Origin: Paragordius varius
Lineage: Eukaryota > Nematomorpha
DNA: 64,000 nt
Assembly (NCBI GenBank): GCA_964247055.1
Contig: OZ176059.1
Coordinates: 3,596,001 to 3,660,000, forward strand
Direction of reading: 5' to 3'
Shown: in pieces, positions 1-10,619 of the stretch
Layout of the letters: the number at the start of each line of letters is the position of its first letter
Numbering within the stretch: the stretch's first letter is position 1
Notes under the pieces: model-generated
The model's input: only the letters and a program-made list of their open reading frames with translations
Database searches by the model: none
Told to the model about the DNA's origin: nothing
Program-made: the position numbers and the translations under genes

Positions 1-201
1 GTTATATAATATGCAACAAAACATAACTCTATTTTATATATTACAGTAAAATATGTAATTATCCGGAAGAATTTTTTAACTAACAGACATAATCTTTTTA
101 TAAGAGACAGAGTGTTTAAATCAAAAGATTATAATTTTAAATTTTTTTTTCATACGTACAAATTTTCGATTATACGGACAAATTTTTTTACGGACATAAA
201 T
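1..201 (+). repeat. CGGACAAA-rich terminal repeat, copy 1
   Basis: This stretch is a direct, slightly diverged copy of 16235-16448. It opens with TACAGTAAAATATGTAATTA and ends in a run of short subrepeats of the form TATACGGACAAATTTTT, the last being ACGGACATAAAT. The TACAGT start followed by CGGA resembles the ends of the small MITE-like elements at 6840, 10170 and 12020, so it probably belongs to the same inverted-repeat superfamily. The sequence after it (from 202) is unique, whereas the other copy runs straight into satellite. The left edge may lie outside the window. Class assignment is inference. Confidence 0.6.
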
Positions 202-244
202 CCGAAATATAATAGGGTAAGAGGAGCACTTATCTATAACAATT

Positions 245-606
245 GACAACATTTCTGCCACTCGAGTTTTTTCATTTTTTGATATTTAGTATTATTCTAA
301 CAGTAAGTCTAAAATAAAAATTATAACTCCTTCTAAGAATTTTGTATAATTTGATTTATTTAATTATGCGCCCTCTTTATCAAAATTAAAATGTTTTTCT
401 TTGAAAATATACAAGTAATGCCCATTTGTAATATATCATTCGAAAAAGTAATAAAAACTCTATAAAATGTATACTAATATGTATTACAACGACAGTTAAT
501 ATTGGACACAAAGAGCGACAAACGCGCGAAGCGAGAGCATTTTTTTTAAATATTATATTTTTAAAACTAATGGATGAAAATAGCTCAAACTTTGTTTAGA
601 TGGTGA
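245..606 (+). repeat. Dispersed 360-bp repeat, copy A
   Basis: This is a direct copy of 8177-8540, matching by eye at more than about 90% apart from small indels. Shared landmarks are CTGCCACTCGAG, TTATGCGCCCTCTTTATCAA, ATATCATTCGAAA, GACAAACGCGCGA and TAGCTCAAACTTTGTTTAGA. It has no coding potential. A weaker inverted match around 1040-1175 (ATTCGAAAGAGCGCAAAAAA when reversed) suggests that 245 to about 1175 is a non-autonomous element with long inverted arms. The second copy keeps only this arm. The family is not recognised. Confidence 0.65.
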
Positions 607-1400
607 TGAATGTCCAAAAAAGATAACACAAGAAAGTTTTTTTGATTAAAACTTTTTTATTGCTTTTATGTCACTCAAAACAGCCAAGTTTTTTAAAAAT
701 TACCATCTCATCAATATTAATTTATTTTCTTTACGAGGCTGATAATTTCAAAATTTTAAAGATAAAAACAAAATTTAAGGTACTTTTGATCTTTTAGAGC
801 CATTTACAGTTATAACTATGCATTTTAGTATCCACTAGGTAAAATATTTATGATAATAATAATTTTTATTAAAAAAACAAACCAAAAGCTTTTTCAAACA
901 TTTTTTTAAATTAAATACTAATATAACCCTAATAATTATATTAAAATAATTTATATGATTTTCAAATTAGTTTGTCTGTGAAAATTCTTGACTTATTTAA
1001 GGATTGAAAATTTTGACCATTCAAATCCAAATAACTTTTACATCCGATTGATTTAAACGACTTACTACCATTTAAAAGATGCAGTTTTTTGCGCTCTTTC
1101 GAATGATATAAAATACATGGCTTCATATCTAAAACTTTTAATTTTCGAAATTTCGAGTTTAATGTTAAATCGGGGCCAAAAATTATCGATAAACTCTAAT
1201 ATAAAAAAATTATTGTATGCTAGACCAATTTTCTTTTCAGATATACTAGTTATGTACTTTGATGAAATAAATTTTAAATTTACAAGAATGGCAGTTAAAA
1301 AAAATAAAATTTGTTGTCTAGTGTTATTCTGCCTGAAAAGAAGATCTGAAAATTGATATTATTTTGCAATCATAACGTATGTTTTCGCTTTTGTTGGTTG
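607..1400. other. Interspersed-repeat remnant, no gene
   Basis: The reverse complement of about 1040-1175 aligns loosely with 380-500 of the repeat to its left, sharing ATATCATTCGAAA. This part may be the opposite arm of one element. An open frame of 79 codons at 1117-1356 shows no domain, no hydrophobic pattern of note and no neighbour that supports it. The rest is plain AT-rich sequence. Confidence 0.4.
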
Positions 1401-3889
1401 TTGATCATCTATAAACCGAATATTTAGATAATTTTTTTATTTCTATGTTAAAGAATGAATTAACCTACTTCTATAAATAGATGGCACGTATATAATTAAA
1501 ATATGTTACTACTGTTATATTAATATTCTAACTTTAATTCATTGTTTTATTAGCTTAATTGAGGGAATATTTCCCCTTTTGATTTGTCTTAAAATTATAT
1601 TATTTTAAGTTAATGTAATAATTAAGCTAGATTTAATCTTGATTAGTAATGTCATAATACAAGAATTACAGTCATGTAGACTTTATTTTATCAAAAATTT
1701 TTGTTTTCGTTAAATGCGTATAAAATATTTGTTAAAGAATATAAAATAAGAGCTATATTGTAAAGAAGTGTGGGGGAAGGGCGTCGGAAATTTTTGGTAA
1801 AAATGAAAATCTAAAAATATTTTTAAAGGGGAATGGTTATATTTTGTTAATTTTTTAGCAAAATTTTATATATTTTTTATTTTGATAAAATATTTATTCC
1901 ACACCTAGATTCAAATTATGGCATCCAAATATACCCCAGACTAAATTTGAGTTAGTATTTTTAATAATCTAGTGAAAAAAAATATATAAATATGCCAAAA
2001 TATCTAAAAAAAATTTGTTTTGAAAAAAAAGTTAAATGTCAAAACTTTGACGCCATTTTTATTTTACAAAATATTTGAAAAATGTCGTCTTCATTTAGTG
2101 TTAAGGGTAAAATTCAAGCTAATTTTTTATTTAAATAACATCTTACATTGATAGAAAGAGATAAAGCAGTTTATTTATATTAATTTTTCAATTTTACCAT
2201 TGCACACATGTCACGTTGACTAAATTTTAACTTCAAACAGCTCCCTGATTCTTTTATATTGACGTTTTCACATTCCGAATATATACATAAAAATCAGAAT
2301 TTATTAATTCTAATAATAAAATTTTATAATTAAAGTGTAATTGTTAAAAATTGTTTAAAAAGGTCATAATCGTTATCAAACGTAAAATCTGATTATTATT
2401 ATAAATATATCTTTGAATGTAATGTTCTATTTAGAGAGCATTAGATTGGAGGTGATGTTCTGATATTTAACAAAAAATGATATAATTAAACATTTTTCTA
2501 TTCCTTTTCCACCAGCTTCAAGGCCGGCGTCCTTATATGGTAATAGCAGAAAAAATTCCAATAATTTAAAAACAAAATAATATTTCTATAAATATATCAA
2601 CTAAAAATATGTAAAAATGTAAATGTCTTTTAGATCAACAATGGCTGATTTGGTTATACTCTTAGTTAAGAAATAGACTCTATTGTTTAATTGGTGAGCC
2701 ATGCCTTTTTAATGTAATTTTTAAACCTAGTTTAAACCCTTAGGCACTAAGAAATATAATATAATATATTTGCTAGAAATATAATAATAAAATAAATTAA
2801 AAAATATTTTGGTTAAAGTGTGTTTTATATTAGATTGAATAGCATAAAAAATAGAAATATCAAATTGTATATAAAATGACTAAAACTAAGATAATGAAAT
2901 CCGATCTATTACTAGGGTGTTTTTGAAAAATACATAGACACAAAATTTAAAAATCATATAAATCTAAATATACAGACATATCCCATATTTTTTGGAAAGA
3001 TAAGTAAATAAATTACATATTTTGTCAAATCAAAACATTTTTATTGCTTTTTCTTAGTTAATAAATTTTATCGTTAAAAAAATTTAAACGATTTCTTAAA
3101 TAATGTGTATATTTCCTCTAATATTTTAATATATTCTAATTTAAAATTTTTGCTTCACTAATTATGGGACTTGTTTCTTTTAAATCGATAAAAAAATTAG
3201 TATAAATATTTATTAAATAAAAACATAACTAAGTTACCTATATGGTTGTTAACAAAATCATCATTCGTCTATGTCAGGACTAGGGTTGTGCATTTGACTG
3301 CTTTTCAAAAATGTCCGGTCAGACCCAGTCAGACCATGGTCATGACCACTTTTTACTTAAGAAAATATCATGCGATATTAATTTGTTAAAATAATGTTCG
3401 AATCTTGCGTTTCACCAATAATGTCATGTTTTTTCTTAAATGTTTGTATTATCATACATTTTTTATAATTATTTTACAAATTTTTTCAATCGAATTTAAT
3501 TAAGAAATTGTTTTAAAATTAATTTTACCACATGTTTGTGGCCTTTGAATCTTCAAATACATTTTTAATGGATATTTCAAATAAAATTACCTAGTTTGTT
3601 TTACACTTCCTTCATCATTAAAATATCCAATTATAGGATGTTTTTCATTTTATTGGTTCACATATATGGAATAATTGCATATTTTGCAAAGTGCTTGATT
3701 GTTTTGTTTTTCGAAATAACTAGATATGCTCAAATGCTAATGTTATAAGGAGTCATGTTAGACAATTTTTAATATATTGTTAAATAAGCATATTTAAATA
3801 TTTGATTTTAATTTTTTAAAAAATATATAAAAAAACAATATACTAAAAAACGATAAAATCTTTCTTTCTTCCAAAAAATTTTACAAGAG
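1401..3889. other. AT-rich intergenic DNA
   Basis: No coding region, RNA gene or clear repeat could be supported here. Long A and T runs dominate. One AGATGGC motif lies at 1479-1485. Around 3285-3345 there is TAGGGTTGTGCATTTGACTG followed by GGTCAGACC and GTCAGACCATGG. This recalls the ends of hAT-type transposons, but no partner end was found, so it is not called. Confidence 0.5.
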
Positions 3890-3914
3890 GATTGAGGGCC
3901 ATCAACGATCAATC

Positions 3915-5243
3915 TTATAGCTTTTTTCTATTTTTCTTATACATGCTACGAATATTTATATCTTTATGAACCAAACTTTTATACTTATTATAATCAGCCC
4001 GGAGAGGAGATAATACGTTTTGAATAGAGCTTATTAAAAAACAAATATCCTCCCAGTCGGAATTCTCGTCGTGGGAGTCAAGAATGTTATTAAAATTAGT
4101 AAAAGAAAAAGTATTTTTATTTAAAGCAGAAGATTTACTTTTTATTTGGTGGAGGTAGAGTAACCAATGAAGTGGGTTCCTCATAAACTCTCTCCTCGAG
4201 AATACTAAAACGATTAGATAAAAAGACTTCATTTTTAGAAAAGTAATTAAAATAATTTTTGTTTAACGAACTATCACTGGGATTTAGAATATTATAATTT
4301 ATGTCCGTACTGGAATTATTGCCTTCATGTCCCTTACCAAGGATGTTTATGGTCCCACTCACTTTGGTAGGAGAAGAATTAACTGAATAGCTAGGTGGAT
4401 CAACAAAGTTTACTGAATGAGTTGGAGATGACTCGACAACCTTAGGCTTATTAGACGGATTGAAACGGAGGTTTGACAAACTTAACGGTTTGCTGTGAGG
4501 ATGAGGAGGTAGATTATGAGACCTTTTATGAGATAAGAGAGACATGCGCTTGGGAAACGACAAGTCACACTCATCACATGCGTGAGGCATTTGGACAATA
4601 GGAGATTTGGACGCAAAAATGCACTCTTTCATATGTATGCTTGGGTGAATAGATAAAACTTTGTTACAAGGTTTGCAAATATTAACTATTTTGATTAGTT
4701 CTTTATGGACCAGCCTAATATGACGTAGAAGAGACTGTCTCTGAGCAGTCCAGAATTTACAATCAAACTGATGATTACAAGATATAAACGGACAAACAAA
4801 GTGATTGGGTAAAGGAAAGAAATATGTTAGAGTTTTGTCTTGCAGGGTTGGTTGATGTAGCATCACCTCCAATAGGTGGCCATCATTATCAATATTATTT
4901 CTCTTAATCATTTTGTTGGCTGCTAGATGGACAAGATCAAGGATGGTCTTGCGTTTCACGTTTGAGCTGGGAGATTTGGCCTGATTGGTAGTTGAGGGCA
5001 CGTTGACATAAATTTGGGATGAACTGATTGATGGGAATCGATGCTCATAGAAAGAGCCAATATCGCGTGTTGGAGCTGTGGACGGGTTGACGCAGTATGA
5101 GTGATGACTTTGAGTGTGACTGTAGTAACAGAGGTATAGAAGAGGGATGTCTTGGAGTATACTGGTTGATTATCATTATCACTTATTGTAAGGGGGAACA
5201 TGATTTGTACGTTGTTGGAGCTAATAATGTTTGTTGATATCAT
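3915..5243 (-). pseudogene. R2-like N-terminal zinc-finger ORF, broken
   Basis: The best frame covers 5001-4135 and stays open upstream to about 5172, without an ATG. Numbering from 5001, finger 1 is C70-x4-C75-x18-H94-x4-H99, finger 2 is C109-x2-C112-x10-H123-x3-C127, and finger 3 is C142-x2-C145-x12-H158-x3-H162. A serine/proline/asparagine-rich linker follows. In R2 proteins such fingers bind the target DNA. An upstream ATG at 5243 lies in another frame, which continues to 4956. Past the stop at 4135 a third frame (to 3915) carries on with SDWEDICFLISSIQ and a lysine-rich end. The coding sense therefore spreads over three frames, with shifts near 5100-5000 and near the A-rich run at about 4140. 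It is called a dead LINE ORF. A gene with introns cannot be excluded by eye. Confidence 0.55.
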
Positions 5244-5294
5244 ATCTATAATAAAAATAAACAATATAAAATATAGGAAAGAAATTTAGATGGC

Positions 5295-5850
5295 CCAAGG
5301 ATTAAAGAATGGAAATAAATAAAGTTCTAATCACCCGGATAATTAATATATAAACAAAAGGGGGCCGGAAATTCAGGGATACACGATTAAAAGTAAAAAC
5401 CACATGCAATTAAAAGATAAAGAGAGGCGCGAATTTAAAAAACAATAACAAAGATGGATTAAGTAAACAAAAACCGTTAAAAAAAATGGTGAAGCGGGAA
5501 TTTTAAGCAAAAGGAAGGGAATATTAAAAAAAAGGAAAGTAAATAAAAACAGCCGTTAGAAAAAAGGTTAAAAAACCGCGAATTAAAAAGGGGGTAAACA
5601 ATAAATAATTAAGAGAGGCGCGAATAATACCAATGGGGGAGTTTTAAAAAGGCAAAAAAATTTAAAAAACCAGGTACAAAAAGTGCAAAAGATAATGAAT
5701 TAAAAAGGCGCAGTCAAACATTTGCAAAAGTATAAAGGATGGCATAAGATCAAGTTTAATTAATTTTATTAAGAATTTTAAGGTAAGAAGGGCGAGACTT
5801 TGATATTATCCAAGAGGCCGAGAAATTTACAATAATGACACCATAAAATA
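5295..5850 (-). other. Leader of the LINE fragment, with repeated GCGSGAAT motifs
   Basis: The top strand is strikingly purine-rich and contains GGCGCGAAT at 5426-5434 and 5617-5625, GCGGGAAT at 5494-5501 and CCGCGAAT near 5576. On the minus strand these read ATTCGCGCC or ATTCCCGC, close to the E2F consensus TTTSSCGC. Two CCGTTA motifs (TAACGG on the minus strand, near 5474 and 5553) resemble Myb sites. Composition changes back to ordinary AT-rich DNA near 5850. A role as a LINE 5' UTR or promoter is inference from position only. Confidence 0.35.
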
Positions 5851-6539
5851 AATTTTATTAAATAATTAACCATTATAATAAATTTTCAATATTTTCCTTT
5901 ACAAAAAAAACATTATTGATATTTTAAAATTTACATTATTATATTTTTTGATAGCCAAAAATTAAAACTTGTTTTTGAATGAATGTGGACTTAACTAACA
6001 ATGAATAAGGTAGCTCAGATACATTTTATATTTATAATATTTATGACAATTTTTTCATCGATTTAAAAGAAACAAAAGTCTTACAATCAGTCAATAAAAA
6101 TTATAAATTAAAATTAGTAGAATTATTTATTAATATCTTAAACTATAAATATATATGCCATCTATTTAAAAAATCGAATAAATTGTTTTGTTAATGATAA
6201 ACATTCATCAACCACAATAGCGAGAAGCTAATTGATTGCACAAAATATATTATTCATTTACTTATCTTTTCAACATATTAGATAATTTAAAAAATAGATA
6301 CATCTGATATTTTTTATTTTTGTTTCTATGTTTTTTTATACATATATACATTTATTTTTATCATTAATTTTGCTTTAAGTAGTTTTATATATAAGTTTGT
6401 TTAATTTTTTTCATCCTTTCTTTTTGGAATGAAATAGGCCTGTATCGCACATAAATTACTCTATTATTTAAGCTTATTTTTAATTTTCTTTAAATATTTT
6501 ATAGTGGTAGTTTATTAGTGTTTAGCGGTTTTTATACAG
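5851..6539. other. AT-rich intergenic DNA
   Basis: No gene, RNA or recognisable element was found. One GCCATCT motif lies at 6157-6163 (AGATGGC on the other strand). Confidence 0.5.
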
Positions 6540-6839
6540 AGCTTAACTTAATCTTTTGAAAAGTTGCTGAAAATTACGATAAAAAAGCGTTGACTAATTA
6601 AACCGTAATTTTAAATAAAAAATTAATAGTATATACAGTACTCTTTTTATTGGTGGCAACTTCATTATTAAAGGCCAATTGGCAATACAGAAACGTCGGA
6701 GTTAAAAACAACAAACGCTGTAGAATAAACATTTTTTCATATAATTACAACATAATTATATTTAATTAGTTTATGGAAATTTGTTTTATAACATACGCTA
6801 CTATATAACTAATTGTTCAACGATATAGTATGTATTGTA

Positions 6840-6935
6840 CAGTAAAATTTAAAATTTAACGGACAAAACGCAAAATATTTTTCAAAAGACAAAGTATACA
6901 TTTTAAAATTTTATTTATCCTATAAATATAATTAT
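6840..6935 (+). mobile_element. MITE remnant, CGGACAAAAC family
   Basis: It starts with TA-CAGTAAAATTTAAAATTT, then ACGGACAAAACG, AAAAGACAA and TTTATCCTATAAATAT, the same order as at 10170 and 13707. The matching right-hand inverted repeat is missing, so this is a truncated copy. The CAGT start next to TA suits the Tc1/mariner/pogo superfamily, but no transposase is present in the window. Confidence 0.5.
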
Positions 6936-7164
6936 TTTTTATCTACAAAAAACTCCAGTACAAGCGGTCAAATAGCATGTAAAATATTTTATTAACAAAA
7001 ATGCATATAGAAAAACGTCTCTATAGAATAAGCTAAATCTCAATTATTATTTGCAAAAATTATAAATTGAAAATAAATTATATTTATATAAAATATTGAT
7101 GTGTTTTTACAAATGAATTTTAATATATATATTTAATATGCATGGTAAGAGTGCGTTTATGAGT

Positions 7165-7658
7165 CTAATTAGTAATACACCTTGCATTGATATTTAATTT
7201 ATGAACAGATTCAATGTGTTTTGCAAGACAGTCTTTTTCGGCATATTTCTTTTTACAAATCGGACATTCATGTTTAATTTTCTCATGAATAGATTTTATG
7301 TGCCTTCCAAGACTTACTTTTTGAGTAAATTTTTTATTACATGTCGGACAAGGATATTTAACTTGTTCATGAACAGGCTGAATGTGACAAGAGAGCCTTT
7401 TTGAGAAAAATCAGTTTTACAAATAGGACATTCATGTTCAATTTTTTTGTGTGCAGAGATAATATGCCTAGCAAAATTGCTTTTATACGAAAATATCTTT
7501 AAACAAATTTTGCACGGAAAGTTCTGTAAGAGATTTATTGTGAAAAAGCACCCCGAAGGCGCCTTTATATATTTTTTTATATTGCATACATTCAAACATT
7601 TCTGAGTTCGCTTTTTAGGCTTTGGATTAAAATTATTACCAATACTCATATTTGCCAT
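7165..7658 (-). pseudogene. C2H2 zinc-finger protein pseudogene, four fingers
   Basis: The frame begins at an ATG at 7658. A basic 48-residue leader precedes finger 1 (C49-x2-C52-x12-H65-x4-H70). Finger 2 begins C77-x2-C80 and is interrupted after residue 90. From 7386 the coding sense resumes in another frame and runs 73 codons to a TAG at 7165-7167. That part begins with the rest of finger 2 (HIQPVH) and then holds finger 3 (CPTCNKKFTQKVSLGRHIKSIH) and finger 4 (CPICKKKYAEKDCLAKHIESVH). The break lies near 7387-7388 and fits a loss of 4 bases from the usual L-x2-H spacing. Linkers of the HxxIKHEC type link the fingers. Such proteins bind DNA, but no target can be inferred. The other three fingers keep their Cys and His residues, so inactivation looks recent. 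The copy at 10620-11080 is far more decayed. Confidence 0.7.
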
Positions 7659-7780
7659 ATAAGTAAATCTTTTTCGAAATCAATTATTTTTCTATTTTTG
7701 GTGGTATTTTCAGCGAAAGGATAATTTATACTAACTAAAATAGGTTTATATACATAATTATATAACATAAAGAAGATGGC

Positions 7781-8176
7781 ATATTCTTAATATAATACCA
7801 CATCATCAATTAAAATTCGTTTTGATAAAAAAATACTTTCATAAAGATATCATAAAACCATAAAAACGAATACTAAAATTTTAGGTAAAAATTTATATAT
7901 ATTTATTTGATATATTGAAATTTATTATTTATGTAATAACCGTTGACTATTTGCTCTGAACTAATTCTCAACTTCTAAAAGAAAGTCAAATTTTTAACCA
8001 AATTTAATTTAGCTATATATTATTTTATAATTTACGCTACGTAAAATACATCTGCGCATTTTAGGGTAGAATTTGTAAGATATTGTGAGTTTTTATGGAA
8101 GAGTTATCCTTCACTTCAACACGTGAATAGTCCAATTACATAATTGTGTGTGCCTATATGTTTATTAAAAACACTG
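7781..8176. other. AT-rich intergenic DNA
   Basis: No feature is supported. It contains only the upstream flank of the minus-strand zinc-finger pseudogene and ordinary AT-rich sequence. Confidence 0.5.
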
Positions 8177-8540
8177 GACAACAAATTTTTCTGCCACTCG
8201 AGTTTTTTGCATTTTTTGATATTTAGTAACATTCTAACAGTAAAAAATTATAACTCCTTGTAAGAATTTTGTATAATTTGATTATTTTGATTATGCGCCC
8301 TCTTTATCAAAATTTTACTAAAAAATGTTTTTCTTTGAAAATATACAAGTAATGCCCATTTGTAATATATCATTCGAAAGAGTAATAAAAACTCTATAAA
8401 ATGCATACGAATATGTATTACATCGACAGTTAATATTGGACACAAAGAGCGACAAACGCGCGAGGCGAGAGTATTTTTTTTAATTATCATATTTTTAAAA
8501 CTAATGGATGAAAATAGCTCAAACTTTGTTTAGATGGTGA
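8177..8540 (+). repeat. Dispersed 360-bp repeat, copy B
   Basis: This is a direct copy of 245-606, with the same start (GACAAC...CTGCCACTCGAG) and the same end (CTTTGTTTAGATGGTGA). Flanking sequences differ on both sides, which fixes the repeat borders. A minus-strand open frame across it (8248-8490) is a by-product and has no counterpart preserved in copy A. Confidence 0.65.
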
Positions 8541-8859
8541 ATCAGTAAAACGGCAAAATCCATACCGTTTCCGAAATCAACAAAAACCCCTTGATATTAA
8601 TTTATCAGAAGATCATAACCTTTAAATTAAATAATATAAAGAATATTAAATATTTTTCCAATATAAGCATAATTGATATTAACAACAATATATTTTGCTA
8701 ATAATTTTTTTAAAAATATAGCCAAAAAATACATTCATGATAAGTATTGGCTTATTTATTAAATAAACATTTAATTATTAGCTTCGTATAAAAGCAAAAG
8801 GCTGCATCATAATTCATTGTAAAATATGATTTGATTTAAAATTATATAATCATTTTGTT

Positions 8860-9200
8860 GATTTTTTAAGCAAAAATTGAATTCGGGAAAAAATAAGTGT
8901 ACAAAAAGCAAACGTTAGAACCCAATTACATAAAACAATTTATACCATATTAAAATTTAAATAATCTCTATTTTTATTTAAAATATATTTTGAACTTAAC
9001 AATAAATACCATATAAAGTTGCTAATCAATTAACGAATTAATACTATATAATCATTAAATAAGTCATCTATTTACAGTAAATACGGAAAAACGTTAAAAA
9101 TTTAGCTTAATTTTTTTTAAAAGACAATCATACTTTTATTAATCAAGTTTTTTAAACTATTTAATAACAATTGTAAAATTAACAATTAATGTCCAATTTA
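8860..9200 (+). repeat. Left arm of a diverged inverted repeat
   Basis: This stretch matches the reverse complement of about 11930-12245. In order, both contain: AAGCAAAAATT (AGGCAAAAATT); GTGTACAAA; TTTATACCATAT; AAATAATCTCTA; AAATATATTTT; ATAAGTCATCTATTTACAG; a CGGA-AAAACG block; and TTTAAAAGACAA. Many small indels separate the arms. It may be two insertions of one larger element in opposite orientation or an old palindromic duplication. No coding sequence lies inside the arm. Confidence 0.5.
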
Positions 9201-9272
9201 TTTCTCTTTTTCATACTTTGCAATATAAATAATATTTGTTTAATATTTTTGTGTTTTGTCCGTATATTACTA
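9075..9272 (+). mobile_element. MITE, CGGACAAAAC family
   Basis: The left end is TTTA-CAGTAAATACGGAAAAACG followed by AAAAGACAATCATAC. The right end is GTGTTTTGTCCGTATATTAC, the reversed motif. The interior contains ACTTTGCAATATAAATAAT, matching the MITE at 13707-13957. It is about 200 bp long with no coding capacity. Confidence 0.5.
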
Positions 9273-9399
9273 TATTATATATATAATGAAAATTACACGA
9301 TTTAAATGAATCTTAAAATTGGATAACTACAAAATTAATCATAAAGAAAACAGTAAAAATATTTTACGAGTTTTATAGGTCCAATATATGTTAAATTAT

Positions 9400-9632
9400 C
9401 AGTTTTTAAATATTAAAATTTTACAGACAAAAAGAAGATTTAAAGACAACATATAAAAAATATCCTATTTTTAAAATCTATCCTGCATATTTCCAATTGC
9501 AAATATAAAATTGATTAATTACCAAATCACAACTATATATCATATTTTGCCATTTAAAATCATAATAATCATGTTTAAAAAAGTACAGCGGTCTTTTGGA
9601 AAATTTTGAGTTTTGTCCGTATAAATTAAATT
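9400..9632 (+). mobile_element. MITE, CGGACAAAAC family (degenerate)
   Basis: The left end has CAGTTTTTAAATATTAAAAT then ACAGACAAAAAG and AAAGACAAC. The right end has GGTCTTTTGGAAAATTTTGA then GTTTTGTCCGTATAAATT. The ends pair as imperfect inverted repeats about 235 bp apart. The left one is worn, so borders are approximate. Confidence 0.4.
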
Positions 9633-10169
9633 AATATGAATATTTTTGTAGGATGGATTATATCTGGATATATGTCATTTTTAGTATATATTTTGGTAAA
9701 TTTATGCTACTTTTTCATAGTTGAAGTTATTTTAAATATCATTTTGTATTGTAATGCGCATGTTTTTCCTTATAAAAATAAATTACATTATCGCTATATT
9801 TTTAAATTATTTTATTAATCTTAGGATTTTAATGCAAATATTTCATAGTTTAAAAATCTTACTTGGCGATTTTCAAACAACTATACATAATAGGCTGAAA
9901 AGTTTAAGCTGATTTACAATAAAAAATTGTGGCACGCCGATTAAACCATAGAGCCCATTTGTTATATAGATAGAAAACTTATATACAGTACCCACTTTGA
10001 TGGCCACTTGATAGTATTTTTTGATCGATTGGCAATACAGTAACGGAGTAAAAGATAACAAACGGTGTGATATAAAGGTTGGTTTTATTTCACCATTATT
10101 TATTAATATATGAATAAATTTATATCATACGTTACTGTATAGTTGGCCAACAATAAAGTGATTAATGTA

Positions 10170-10402
10170 CAGTTCAAAATTATACGGACAAAACGAGAAA
10201 TAAAGATAATTTTTAGAACAACCATACATTTTAAAATTTAATTTATCCTATAAAAATTATTTAATTAGAATTTGAAATCGTTTGATGTAACTCTATTTTA
10301 CAATCGTGTAAATCAATTATAATTAAGAAACTCAAAATATAAATGGCTGTGTATAAAAAAAATTTTTTCGTTATATTTTTACGTTTTGTCGGTATAATTG
10401 CG
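10170..10402 (+). mobile_element. MITE, CGGACAAAAC family
   Basis: The left end is GTA-CAGTTCAAAATTATACGG followed by ACAAAACG. The right end is TTTTTACGTTTTGTCGGTAT. The interior carries TTTATCCTATAAA and AATCGT, shared with the copy at 13707. About 233 bp long, non-coding. A TA next to CAGT suggests TA target duplication of the Tc1/mariner/pogo type, which is inference. Confidence 0.55.
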
Positions 10403-10619
10403 ATTTTTATTGTATTATTTTTATACAAAAAAAACTCCATAACAGACCGTCTATATATATTGCCAAATTAATTATCTGATTAACTTATTTCATACATATT
10501 GCAAAGCGTCTCCATGATATAAATTTAATCGCCATATATTTTATTTCCAAAAATAATAAATTAAAAACAATATTTATATTTATGTGTAAACACATGTTAT
10601 ACTAATATTTTGTATAATA

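Larger units (their letters stand above)
3890..5850 (-). mobile_element. R2-clade LINE fragment, 5' part only
   Basis: Read on the minus strand, this block has a purine-rich, more GC-rich leader (about 5850 to 5265 on the top strand), then a broken reading frame with three zinc fingers, then a short tail ending near 3890. The finger order CCHH-CCHC-CCHH is the arrangement known from R2 elements of the three-finger (A) group. R2-clade LINEs normally continue with a Myb-like segment, reverse transcriptase and a restriction-like endonuclease. None of those is visible here or elsewhere in the window. LINE insertions usually lose their 5' end, so keeping the 5' end and losing the 3' end is odd and suggests later deletion or rearrangement. 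A host zinc-finger gene is the main alternative. Confidence 0.5.
6540..7780. repeat. Duplicated zinc-finger locus, copy 1
   Basis: This segment aligns in direct orientation with about 9885-11518. Shared landmarks in the same order are: a TATATACAGTAC block (about 6630 and 9983); ATTGGCAATACAG then AACAAACG (about 6680 and 10030); a TACAGT MITE end (6838 and 10168); AAAACTCCA (about 6946 and 10432); ACGTCTC/GCGTCTC (about 7014 and 10505); the minus-strand C2H2 finger region; and an AGATGGCATATTCT motif (7774 and 11512). Divergence is high, so the duplication is old. Each copy carries its own insertions. Confidence 0.6.

Noticed and set aside
1117-1356. 79-codon plus-strand open frame
   Set aside because: It has no recognisable domain, composition equals background, and it overlaps a suspected repeat arm.
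3280-3345. hAT transposon end (TAGGGTTGTGCATTTGACTG with GGTCAGACC words)
   Set aside because: There is only one end and no matching inverted end or target duplication was found nearby.
7201-7404. 67-codon plus-strand open frame
   Set aside because: It is the antisense shadow of the zinc-finger coding sequence on the minus strand.
8248-8490. 80-codon minus-strand open frame
   Set aside because: It lies inside the dispersed repeat and is not preserved in the other copy at 245-606.
9636-9818. 60-codon plus-strand open frame with hydrophobic residues
   Set aside because: Hydrophobicity is what AT-rich random codons give. It has no homologue in the duplicated locus and no supporting context.
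9873-10061. 62-codon minus-strand open frame
   Set aside because: The corresponding part of the duplicated locus near 6560-6720 does not keep the frame.
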